Source: Rhizobiaceae bacterium
Lineage (GTDB): Bacteria > Pseudomonadota > Alphaproteobacteria > Rhizobiales > Rhizobiaceae
DNA length: 10,052 nt
Assembly (NCBI GenBank): GCA_014380965.1
Contig: JACMIV010000196.1
Coordinates: 1 to 10,052 of the forward strand
Reading direction: 5' to 3'
Shown here: piece by piece, positions 1 through 6,432 of the stretch
Numbering within the stretch: position 1 is the stretch's first letter
Layout of the letters: every line of letters begins with the position of its first letter
The notes under the pieces: model-generated
Seen by the model: the letters and a program-made list of their open reading frames with translations, nothing else
Database searches by the model: none
What the model was told of the DNA's origin: nothing
Made by a program: the position numbers and the translations under genes

Positions 1-2933
1 ATGCACATGTAGGCGCCGCCGATGCCGACGGCGTTTTCCGGCGTCCAGGTGCGGGCGGGATTGTACTTCGTCGTCACCAGCCGGTGGCGCGGATCGAGGG
101 GCGTCGCCACCGGCGCGCCGAGATAGACGTCGCCGAGGCCCATGACGAGGTAGCTGGCGTCGAGGATGGTGCGCTGGACCGCGGCCTCGTCGGAAAGCCC
201 GTTGATCCGGCGGATGAACTCGATGTTGTCGGGGCACCAGGGCGCGTTCGGCCGCACCAGCTCCATGTATTTGCGCGCGGCAAGCTCTGTCTCTGGATCG
301 CGCCAGGACAGCGGCAGGTGGACGATGCGGCTCGGCACCGCGATGTCCTCGATCGCCGGCAGCGACTTCTCGATCTCCGACAGCGCGCCGAGAAGCTTTG
401 CACGAGACAGCGCCGACGGATCGTAATGGACCTGCAGCGAGCGGATGCCGGGCGTGAGGTCGACGACGCCGGGGAGGCGCATCTCCTGAAGCGCCTGCAT
501 GAGAACATGGGCGCGCAAGCGCAGTCCGATGTCGAGGGTCATGTCGCCATATTCGACGAGGACGTTCTCGTCGCCCTGACGGCGGTAGACGACCTTGACG
601 GGGCCGTCCTCGCGAAACCCGAGGATCGCGGAACCCGCCTCCGAGCGCCGGAGCAGGGCGGGTCCCGCCAAAGGATCGGCCGGACGCGCGACGGGCCTGA
701 AGCGAACGATGTCACCCGGCTTCAACTGACCAATCTTCCAGAGGTCTTCGGCGGCAACGACAGCCGGGCAGACGAAGCCGCCCAGGCTCGGTCCATCCGG
801 GCCGAGGATGATCGGCGTGTCGCCGGTGAAGTCGAGCGCGCCGACGGCATAGGCGTTGTCGTGGAGGTTCGATGGGTGGAGGCCCGCCTCCCCGCCATCG
901 GCGCGTGCCCATTCGGGCTTCGGCCCGACGAGCCGCACGCCGGTGCGCGCGCTGTTGAAATGTACCTCGTAGGGCGTGGAAAAAAGCGTTTCGACATCGG
1001 CATCCGTGAAGAAATCCGGCGCGCCGTGAGGGCCGTAGACGACGGCGAGCTCGACCACTTGCGACAGCGGCGCGAGCGGTATCGGCGTGGGCGCGGCGAC
1101 CGGCTCCGTGCCGCCGAAAGGCAGGATGTCGCCAACTTTCAACGTGCCGGTCGCATGGCCGCCGAAGCCGCCGAGCGCGAAGCTCGCCCGCGAGCCGAGA
1201 ATCTCCGCCGCGTCGAAGCCGCCGCGGATGGCGAGATAGGTCCGCTGCCCCGGCCCTTCGATCGCGCCCATGTCCAGCGTCTGGCCGGCTTGGATCATCA
1301 CCGGTTCGCCGTAGGACACGCCGCGCCCTTCGACCCTTGCCGGCATCGCGGCGCCGGAAAGGCCGATGACGGCGTCGCGGTGGAAGACGAGCCTTGGCCC
1401 AGAGACTGTCAGTTCGAGCGCCGCACTCTTCTCGTCATTGCCGACGATCCGGTTGGCGATCTCGAAGGACTTTGCGTCCATCGGCCCGCTCGGCGGGACG
1501 CCAACATGCCAGAGGCCGAGCCGGCCCGGCAGTTCCTGGAGGCTCGACTGCGTGCCCGGCAGCAGCACCTCCACCGCGGCGGGCCGGTAGACGAAGGCGC
1601 CGAGCACGGAGGTCGCGACGTCGGCGGCCGCGAACATATCGCTGGCGGCGATGGCTTTGAGGTAACCGAGATTGGTCTCGATGCCGGCGACCGTCGTCCC
1701 GGCGAGCGCTTCGTTCAGTCGTGCGAGCGCATCCTTGCGGGTCTCGCCGCGCACGATGATCTTGGCCAGCATCGGATCGTAGAACGGCGTCACGTCGCTG
1801 CCCGTCTCGATCCAGCCGTCGATCCTGATGTCGCCGCCTTCCGGAGCATCGGGAAAGCGCACCTTGGTCAGTCGGCCGGCGCTCGGGCGAAAACCCTGCA
1901 GGGCGCTCTCGGCATAGAGGCGGACCTCCATCGCGGCGCCTTTCGGCGGCGCCCGCCGATAGCCCGCAAGCACGTCCTCGCCCGCCGCCTGCCGGATCAT
2001 CCATTCGACGAGATCGATGCCCGTCACCATCTCGGTCACGGGATGCTCGACCTGAAGGCGGGTGTTCACCTCGAGAAAGGAAAAAGCCGACCGCTCGACG
2101 TCGTAGACGAACTCGACCGTCCCGGCGGAGGCATAGGACACGCTCTTGCAGAGCGCGACGGCAGCAGCGTGGAGGTCCGCGCGCTGTTGGTCCGACAATC
2201 CCGGCGCCGGCGTCTCCTCGACGACCTTCTGGTTGCGCCGCTGGAGCGAGCAGTCCCGCTCGCCGAGCGCTGCGACCTCGCCTCGGCCGTTGCCGAAGAT
2301 CTGGACCTCGACGTGCCGGGCTTTTGAAACGAAGCGCTCGAGATAGACGCGGGCGTCGCCGAAACTCGCCTTGCCCATGCGGCGCACGGTCTCGAAGGCG
2401 TCGGACAGACTTGCCGCGTCGAGGCAGAGCTGCATGCCGATGCCGCCGCCCCCGGCGGTGGATTTCAGCATGACGGGATAGCCAACGACATCGGCCGCGG
2501 CGAGCGCTTCGGACACCGATGAGAGGAGGTCGGAGCCTGGTAGGAGAGGCACGCCGGAGGCGCGGGCGAGGTCGCGCGCGGTGTGCTTCAGGCCGAAGGC
2601 TTCGAGATGGGCCGGCTCCGGCCCGATGAAGACGATGCCTTCCGCAGCGAGAGCCCGGGCGAAGGCGACGTTCTCCGAGAGGAAGCCGTAGCCGGGATGG
2701 ACCGCCTCCGCGCCGGTCGCGCGGCAGGCCTCGACGATGCGCTCGGCCATGAGATAGCTCGCCGCCGCCGGGGCCTCGCCGATGACGACATGCTCGTCGG
2801 CATCGAGGACGGCGCGGTGGAAGCGGTCGGCCTTGGAGGCGACTGCGACGGAGGCGATGCCCATGCGTTTCAGAGTGCGGGCGACGCGCCCGACGATCTC
2901 GCCGCGATTGGCGATGAGGACCTTGCGGAACAT
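1..2933 (-). CDS. uca: Biotin-dependent urea carboxylase family protein, probably guanidine carboxylase (3' end off window)
   Basis: ATP- and biotin-dependent carboxylase. 977 codons are visible; the family is usually about 1,200 residues, so the rest of the carboxyltransferase and the C-terminal biotinyl domain lie off the left edge. The N-terminus MFRKVLIANRGEIVGRVA is a classic biotin carboxylase start. The ATP-grasp glycine loop KSTAGGGGIGM is near residue 155, HVEVQIFGNG near 208, RDCSLQRRNQK near 225-236 and the catalytic loop NTRLQVEHPVTEM near 290. The carboxyltransferase/KipA-like part begins near 470 (GVPPSGPMD, Met485) and a KipI-like part near 775. The visible protein ends in NAVGIGGAYMC, typical of urea carboxylases. 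Spot checks at four places give one continuous frame. The ATG lies 3 bases after the UAAP2 stop, with GGGGAT 7 bases upstream. Family membership is certain. The guanidine substrate is inferred from the ykkC riboswitch and the UAAP genes; urea remains possible. Confidence 0.95.
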   Translation of the reverse strand, partial: MFRKVLIANRGEIVGRVARTLKRMGIASVAVASKADRFHRAVLDADEHVVIGEAPAAASYLMAERIVEACRATGAEAVHPGYGFLSENVAFARALAAEGIVFIGPEPAHLEAFGLKHTARDLARASGVPLLPGSDLLSSVSEALAAADVVGYPVMLKSTAGGGGIGMQLCLDAASLSDAFETVRRMGKASFGDARVYLERFVSKARHVEVQIFGNGRGEVAALGERDCSLQRRNQKVVEETPAPGLSDQQRADLHAAAVALCKSVSYASAGTVEFVYDVERSAFSFLEVNTRLQVEHPVTEMVTGIDLVEWMIRQAAGEDVLAGYRRAPPKGAAMEVRLYAESALQGFRPSAGRLTKVRFPDAPEGGDIRIDGWIETGSDVTPFYDPMLAKIIVRGETRKDALARLNEALAGTTVAGIETNLGYLKAIAASDMFAAADVATSVLGAFVYRPAAVEVLLPGTQSSLQELPGRLGLWHVGVPPSGPMDAKSFEIANRIVGNDEKSAALELTVSGPRLVFHRDAVIGLSGAAMPARVEGRGVSYGEPVMIQAGQTLDMGAIEGPGQRTYLAIRGGFDAAEILGSRASFALGGFGGHATGTLKVGDILPFGGTEPVAAPTPIPLAPLSQVVELAVVYGPHGAPDFFTDADVETLFSTPYEVHFNSARTGVRLVGPKPEWARADGGEAGLHPSNLHDNAYAVGALDFTGDTPIILGPDGPSLGGFVCPAVVAAEDLWKIGQLKPGDIVRFRPVARPADPLAGPALLRRSEAGSAILGFREDGPVKVVYRRQGDENVLVEYGDMTLDIGLRLRAHVLMQALQEMRLPGVVDLTPGIRSLQVHYDPSALSRAKLLGALSEIEKSLPAIEDIAVPSRIVHLPLSWRDPETELAARKYMELVRPNAPWCPDNIEFIRRINGLSDEAAVQRTILDASYLVMGLGDVYLGAPVATPLDPRHRLVTTKYNPARTWTPENAVGIGGAYMC

Positions 2934-2936
2934 CGC

Positions 2937-3593
2937 TCAGATCCCCGGCGCGGGAAGGATCTGGACGCGCACCGGCGTCGGGTTGAAGCCGTTGCACGGG
3001 TTGTTCACCTGCGGGCAGTTCGAGATGACGCAGAGGAGGTCCATCTCCGCCACCATCTCGACGATGCCGCCCGGCTCCGAGATGCCGTCGGCGATGACGA
3101 GATCGCCGTTCGGCGCGATGGGCACGTTCATGAAGAAGTTGATGTTCGGCACGATGTCGCGCTTGGTCATGCCGTAGCGCGCGACCTCCAGCACGAAGTT
3201 CTCGCGGCAGGCGTGGAGATATTTCGTGTGATGGCCGAAGCGCACGGTGTTGCTCTCGCAGGAGCAGGCTCCGGCGGACGTGTCGTGCCGGCCGCAGGTG
3301 TCGGCGGTGATCGTCGCCATCACGCGCCCCTCGTTGGAGAGGATGCGCGTGCCGAGCCCAAGGTAGGCGGAGCCCTGCGCGCGGAGCGTATCCTGTCCGC
3401 TGTAGCGCTCGGCGAAATCGTCGGCGCGGTAGAACAGCGTGTCGACGGCCTGCTGGCCCTCGCTGTCGATGATCCGCAGCGTCTCGCCGCGATGGATGTA
3501 GCCAGACCAGGGGGCGCGGGCGGGAACGAGATGGTCGAGCCGGGGCGCGGCTGCGACATTGGCGGGCGAGCCGTCGAAGAGGGTCGTAGTCAT
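2937..3593 (-). CDS. DUF1989 protein UAAP2; probable carboxyguanidine deiminase subunit
   Basis: A 218-residue DUF1989 protein of the urea-carboxylase-associated protein 2 type. Such UAAP pairs beside ykkC-linked carboxylases have been shown to be carboxyguanidine deiminases (CgdA/CgdB), which turn carboxyguanidine into allophanate and ammonia. The visible signature includes EGQQAVDTLFY (45-55), ERYSGQDTLRAQ (62-73), ADTCGRHD (Cys100, His103), ACSCESNTVRFG (110-120), NINFFMNVP (150-158) and SNCPQVNNPCNGFNPTP (Cys193, Cys200). The conserved Cys and His residues are candidate metal or catalytic ligands. No signal peptide or membrane segment is seen, so it should be cytoplasmic. The ATG at 3593 was chosen over an upstream in-frame ATG at 3671 because a strong GAGGAG lies 7 bases before it, and the longer version would overlap UAAP1 by 67 bases. 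It sits 11 bases after UAAP1 and 3 bases before the carboxylase, implying one transcript. I do not know which subunit is called A or B. Confidence 0.93.
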   Translation of the reverse strand: MTTTLFDGSPANVAAAPRLDHLVPARAPWSGYIHRGETLRIIDSEGQQAVDTLFYRADDFAERYSGQDTLRAQGSAYLGLGTRILSNEGRVMATITADTCGRHDTSAGACSCESNTVRFGHHTKYLHACRENFVLEVARYGMTKRDIVPNINFFMNVPIAPNGDLVIADGISEPGGIVEMVAEMDLLCVISNCPQVNNPCNGFNPTPVRVQILPAPGI

Positions 3594-3604
3594 CCTGTCT
3601 CTCC

Positions 3605-4429
3605 TCAGACGGCCAAAGCGGCGGCGGTGTTCTCGAAGCCACGACGGGCCTCGGCGCTCGCCGTGCGGCATGGATCGTCGATCGCGGCCGCCGGCATGCG
3701 AAACCGGACGACATCGACCGGTCCGGGCGCGTAAGGCCTGGCTGTGTCGAGCGGATGCGGGGTGTTCGACAGGAGGACGAGAAGGTCGATCTCCGCCCTG
3801 AGGTCGACGAAGTCGCCGGGCTTGCGAACGCCCTCACGCCAGACGAAGCGCTCGTTCTCGCCGACATGGACGGGGGCGAAGAGGGTAACGCACGGCCCGA
3901 TGTCGCGTTTCGACAGCCCGAGCTTCAGCGCCCCCTGCACGGCATTGTCGCGGGCGTTGCGGAACGGACCCGGCCCGAAGGCGGCAAGCGTGGAGGCGGC
4001 GGTCGAGCCCCCGAGAAGCGCGTCATGCGCGCCGCTCGTGTCCTCGACGATCGAGAGGATCACCCGGCCCATGTCGGAGAAGAGAACGCGGCCTTTGCGC
4101 AGGGTCACCGACCACTGGATCTTAACGCTATCGGCGTGGTTCAGCCGCTCGGACGTGTCGGCGGCATTCCAGGCGAAGAGCGAGACGGCGGACGCACCAG
4201 TCGTGTTGACGAGGCGCAGGCCCTCGCCGCGGCGAAGTCGGAGGCAAGTGTACCAGCCGCCGGGAACGGTCTTGGACGAGACGATCGCTTCGGGATCGAG
4301 AGACGCGCCACCCCGCACGGTCGGCTCCGGCAGGGCGTGCCCGACATCGCCGGTGCCGGCGGCTTTCAGCGCCTCGTAGCGGCTTCGATGCGCGTCCATC
4401 GCGGCGCGGGCATCCGGGGAAAGGTCCAT
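3605..4429 (-). CDS. DUF1989 protein UAAP1; probable second carboxyguanidine deiminase subunit
   Basis: A 274-residue DUF1989 protein matching urea-carboxylase-associated protein 1, a paralogue of the next gene. Shared landmarks are the PGGWYTCLRLRRGEGLRL strand pair (56-73), LFAWNAADTSERLNHADSVK (84-103), LFSDMGRVILSIVEDTSGAHD (Ser118-Asp136), a GLSKRD segment (171-176) and LSNTPHPLDTARPYAPGPV (220-238). At the places where UAAP2 has cysteines, this protein has Ser132 (TSGAHD versus TCGRHD) and SNTPHPLD in place of SNCPQVNNPC. It may therefore be a structural or regulatory partner rather than the metal-bearing subunit; this is inference. The ATG at 4429 has AAGGA 8 bases upstream, and that ribosome-binding site overlaps the stop codon of the ABC ATPase gene, so translation is probably coupled. 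The first 45 residues or so are a variable, charged extension. Expected to be cytoplasmic. Confidence 0.92.
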   Translation of the reverse strand: MDLSPDARAAMDAHRSRYEALKAAGTGDVGHALPEPTVRGGASLDPEAIVSSKTVPGGWYTCLRLRRGEGLRLVNTTGASAVSLFAWNAADTSERLNHADSVKIQWSVTLRKGRVLFSDMGRVILSIVEDTSGAHDALLGGSTAASTLAAFGPGPFRNARDNAVQGALKLGLSKRDIGPCVTLFAPVHVGENERFVWREGVRKPGDFVDLRAEIDLLVLLSNTPHPLDTARPYAPGPVDVVRFRMPAAAIDDPCRTASAEARRGFENTAAALAV

Positions 4430-4441
4430 GTGAGGCGTCCT

Positions 4442-5293
4442 TCAGGTGGTTTCGCGCGGGTCGTCCCGCGAAGGCTCCGGGCGAAGCGCCGCGTCGTCGC
4501 GGGCGGAGCGGAGGGAAACGACGTTGCCGGGAAGTGCGCCAGGCGTCTTCGGCGGCCAGAGGTCGATGTCGCGGGTGATCTTGGCGCCGTAGCGCTCGCG
4601 CTCTTCCGGCCGGTCGCGCGGCCGCTCGAAGGCGACGACGCGCGTGCCGAGGCCGAATGCTTCGGGGAGATCGTGCGTGACCATCACGACCGTGAGGTCG
4701 CAGGTGTTCCAGATCCGGCGCATGAGGGCGTGGATGTCCGCGCGGATGCCGGGATCGAGCGCGCCGAAGGGTTCGTCGAGGAGGAGGATCTTCGGCTTCT
4801 GCATCAGCGCCTGGGCGAGCGCGAGGCGCTGCTGCATGCCGCCGGATAGCTGGGCGGGATATTTGTCCTCCTGGCCGGCTAGGCCGACTTCGGCGAGAAG
4901 CGCCATCGCATCCTCGCGCGCCTGCTGCCGCGCGGCGCCGAAGAGGCGCGCGAAGAAGCCGCCGGTCTGGAATTCACGGCCGAGCATGACATTTCCCACG
5001 GCGGTCAGGTGCGGAAAGACCGAATAGCGCTGGAACACAACGCCCCGGTCGGATCCCGGCTCGGGCGCCAGCGGCCGGCCGCCGACAAGGATCTCGCCGC
5101 GCGTCGGCTTCTCCTGGCTGAGCAGCATGCGCAGGAACGTCGTCTTGCCGCAGCCTGACGGGCCGACGAGGGCGACGAAGGCGCGGGGCGCGATCTCGAT
5201 CGAGATGTCCTCCAGCACGATCTGGTCGCCGAACTCCTTCCAGACGTTGCGGACGCTGATCGCGCCGTCGTCTTCGATCGTCGATCCAGCCAT
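4442..5293 (-). CDS. ABC transporter ATP-binding protein, nitrate/taurine type, for guanidine (or urea) uptake
   Basis: A 283-residue cytoplasmic ATPase that powers the importer formed with the adjacent permease and the upstream binding protein. All ABC motifs are intact: Walker A GPSGCGKT (44-51), Q-loop Gln88 in VVFQRYSVFPHL, signature LSGGMQQR (149-156), Walker B ILLLDEP (Asp173, Glu174) followed by FGALD, and switch His207 in VVMVTHD. It resembles the TauB/SsuB group, with a charged C-terminal tail after about residue 225 (WPPKTPGALPGNVVSLR) often seen in transporters beside urea carboxylase genes. Its ATG shares one base with the permease stop codon (TGATG), so translation is coupled. 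It ends 12 bases before UAAP1. The substrate is inferred from the guanidine riboswitch and the neighbouring enzymes; the ATPase itself carries no substrate information. Confidence 0.95.
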   Translation of the reverse strand: MAGSTIEDDGAISVRNVWKEFGDQIVLEDISIEIAPRAFVALVGPSGCGKTTFLRMLLSQEKPTRGEILVGGRPLAPEPGSDRGVVFQRYSVFPHLTAVGNVMLGREFQTGGFFARLFGAARQQAREDAMALLAEVGLAGQEDKYPAQLSGGMQQRLALAQALMQKPKILLLDEPFGALDPGIRADIHALMRRIWNTCDLTVVMVTHDLPEAFGLGTRVVAFERPRDRPEERERYGAKITRDIDLWPPKTPGALPGNVVSLRSARDDAALRPEPSRDDPRETT

Positions 5294-6177
5294 CAGCCTG
5301 CCCTCCCTGCGAACCAGGGAAAGGCGCGTGCCTGGAGCAGACGCAGCGCAAAATCCATGAGGAAGGCGATGAGCGTGATCCAGGCGACGTAGGGGAGAAT
5401 TACGTCCATCGAGAGATAGCGCCGCACGAGGAAGATGCGGTAGCCGAGGCCCGATTCCGAGGCGATCGCCTCCGCCGCGATGAGGAACAGCCAGGCCGGC
5501 CCGAGCGACAGGCGCACGGAATCGATGAGGCGCGGCAGGATCTGAGGCAGCGTCACGCGGAGCGCCAGCTGCCAGCTCGTCGCGCCCAGCGTCTCGGCCT
5601 TGATCGTCTGCTCGCGCGGCAGTTCCTCGACACGCGCCGCAAGGTCCCGAATGAGAAAAGGCGTTATGCCGATGGCGATGAGCGTGATCTTGGCGCTTTC
5701 GCCGAGCCCGAGCAGGATGAACAGGATCGGCAGCAACGCCAGCGGCGGCACCATCGAGACCACCGACACGAAGGGCGCGAATGTCGCCCGCGCCATCGGC
5801 AGCAGACCGAGGACGAGGCCGACGACGAGAGCGAGGACGGTGGAGATCGCCAGTGCCGCGAGGATGCGCGTGACGCTCGCGGCCGTGTCCACCCACATGA
5901 GGTAGTCCCCGGTGCGCGGATCGGGCGTCAGGGCCATGCGGCGGAAGCCGGCGGCGATGGTCTCGAAGGCGGGAAGCAGCTTGTCGGCAGGATTGGCGGC
6001 GAGGCGCAGGTCGGAAGCGACGGCATAGAGAACCAGCGCGGCGACGAAGGGGAGCATTGCAAGGAAGACCGCGCTGGTCCGGCTGGGGCGACGGTTGATC
6101 CAGCGCACGCCGGGCGTGCGCTCGGTCGGCGCTGTCGGCAAGGTGGCCGGAGCGGCGTTGCTGGAGGGTAAAGACAT
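5293..6177 (-). CDS. ABC transporter permease, nitrate/taurine type, for guanidine (or urea) uptake
   Basis: A 294-residue inner-membrane permease (binding-protein-dependent transport family). About six hydrophobic segments are visible, near 36-55, 103-127, 135-157, 163-180, 224-244 and 258-280. The cytoplasmic EAA loop that docks the ATPase is AETLGATSWQLALRVTLPQILP in outline (about 194-215). A long periplasmic stretch follows the first segment. I chose the ATG at 6177 because AGGGGA lies just upstream. The frame stays open up to an ATG at 6348, but that extension would run through the riboswitch and has no membrane or family character. The gene is the first translated after the ykkC aptamer, and its ribosome-binding site can be hidden in a hairpin, so its translation is probably induced by guanidine. 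It overlaps the ATPase gene by one base. Confidence 0.94.
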   Translation of the reverse strand: MSLPSSNAAPATLPTAPTERTPGVRWINRRPSRTSAVFLAMLPFVAALVLYAVASDLRLAANPADKLLPAFETIAAGFRRMALTPDPRTGDYLMWVDTAASVTRILAALAISTVLALVVGLVLGLLPMARATFAPFVSVVSMVPPLALLPILFILLGLGESAKITLIAIGITPFLIRDLAARVEELPREQTIKAETLGATSWQLALRVTLPQILPRLIDSVRLSLGPAWLFLIAAEAIASESGLGYRIFLVRRYLSMDVILPYVAWITLIAFLMDFALRLLQARAFPWFAGRAG

Positions 6178-6181
6178 CGGG

Positions 6182-6203
6182 TCCCCTGGCGAACATTCGG
6201 GGA
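6182..6203 (-). promoter_or_regulatory. Hairpin masking the permease ribosome-binding site (riboswitch expression platform)
   Basis: On the minus strand, TCCCC (6203-6199) can pair with GGGGA (6186-6182) across a 12-base loop. GGGGA is part of the AGGGGA ribosome-binding site 4 bases before the permease ATG at 6177. No run of U follows any hairpin between the aptamer and the ATG, so control of translation is more likely than transcription termination. The pairing is seen; its role as the switch is inferred. Confidence 0.5.
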
Positions 6204-6245
6204 TCGGCACGAGACGTCGCTCGGCCGATCGGGTCGGCTTGTCGC

Positions 6246-6371
6246 GAGGTCTCCCGGGTTTTTGTCCCGCCGTGCTCCGCGCGGATGAAGCCCGCACGGT
6301 GGCAGCTCTCGGACCAGCGGTCTCGCTCGATCTTGCGATCGACGACACCCGGAACCCTAGCCACCAACTCC
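6246..6371 (-). ncRNA. Guanidine-I riboswitch (ykkC class aptamer)
   Basis: The minus strand carries the conserved ykkC blocks in the right order. CTAGGGTTCCG is at 6360-6350, CTGGTCCGAGAGC at 6317-6305, and a 3' block CGGGACAAAAACCCGGGAGA at about 6269-6250. Helices support the fold. GGTGGC (6365-6360) pairs with GCCACC (6303-6298), enclosing the first two blocks. TCGATC-GCAA-GATCGA (6342-6327) makes a GNRA-capped hairpin. CGTGC near 6298-6294 pairs with GCACG near 6275-6271 as the second domain. Guanidine-I riboswitches bind guanidinium and are normally ON switches. Here the aptamer lies in the permease leader, between the binding-protein gene and the rest of the operon. A covariance-model match to the ykkC Rfam family would confirm it. 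Confidence 0.93.
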
Positions 6372-6381
6372 GGCAATGCCT

Positions 6382-6398
6382 TGCAAAGATCGTGCCAG
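6382..6398 (-). promoter_or_regulatory. Sigma-54 (RpoN) promoter for the riboswitch-permease-ATPase-UAAP-carboxylase operon
   Basis: The minus strand reads CTGGCACGATCTTTGCA, matching the -24/-12 consensus YTGGCACG-N4-TTGCW at every fixed position, with 10 bases between the invariant GG and GC. The predicted transcription start is near 6371, exactly where the guanidine aptamer begins. Sigma-54 promoters need an enhancer-binding activator; for nitrogen genes this is usually NtrC. I saw no convincing NtrC site in the upstream part of the binding-protein gene. Confidence 0.85.
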
Positions 6399-6432
6399 AG
6401 ACCGGGCGCGCTACCGCCGATCCGCGAAGGGA

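Larger units (their letters stand above)
6178..6432 (-). other. 255-bp regulatory leader between binding-protein and permease genes
   Basis: This gap is the only long break in the minus-strand cluster. In transcription order it holds a small inverted repeat at the binding-protein stop codon (GATCC/GGATC, 6434-6419), the sigma-54 promoter (6398-6382), the ykkC aptamer (about 6371-6246), two weak stem candidates (palindrome CCGATCGG and CGAG/CTCG) and the hairpin over the permease ribosome-binding site. No coding region is supported here. Confidence 0.85.

Noticed and set aside
84..2327. 747-codon open frame on the plus strand
   Set aside because: It lies wholly antisense to the carboxylase, which has clear motifs throughout. 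The translation is Arg/Asp/Ala-rich with no recognisable domain, as expected for a shadow frame in GC-rich DNA.
3594..3671. 26-codon upstream extension of UAAP2
   Set aside because: It overlaps the end of UAAP1, is Arg-rich, and the ATG at 3593 has a strong GAGGAG.
1435..3867. 810-codon open frame on the minus strand
   Set aside because: Out of frame with the carboxylase, UAAP2 and UAAP1, crosses all three, and has low-complexity Arg-rich translation.
6178..6348. 57-codon upstream extension of the permease
   Set aside because: It would be read through the guanidine aptamer, has no family character, and the ATG at 6177 has its own ribosome-binding site.
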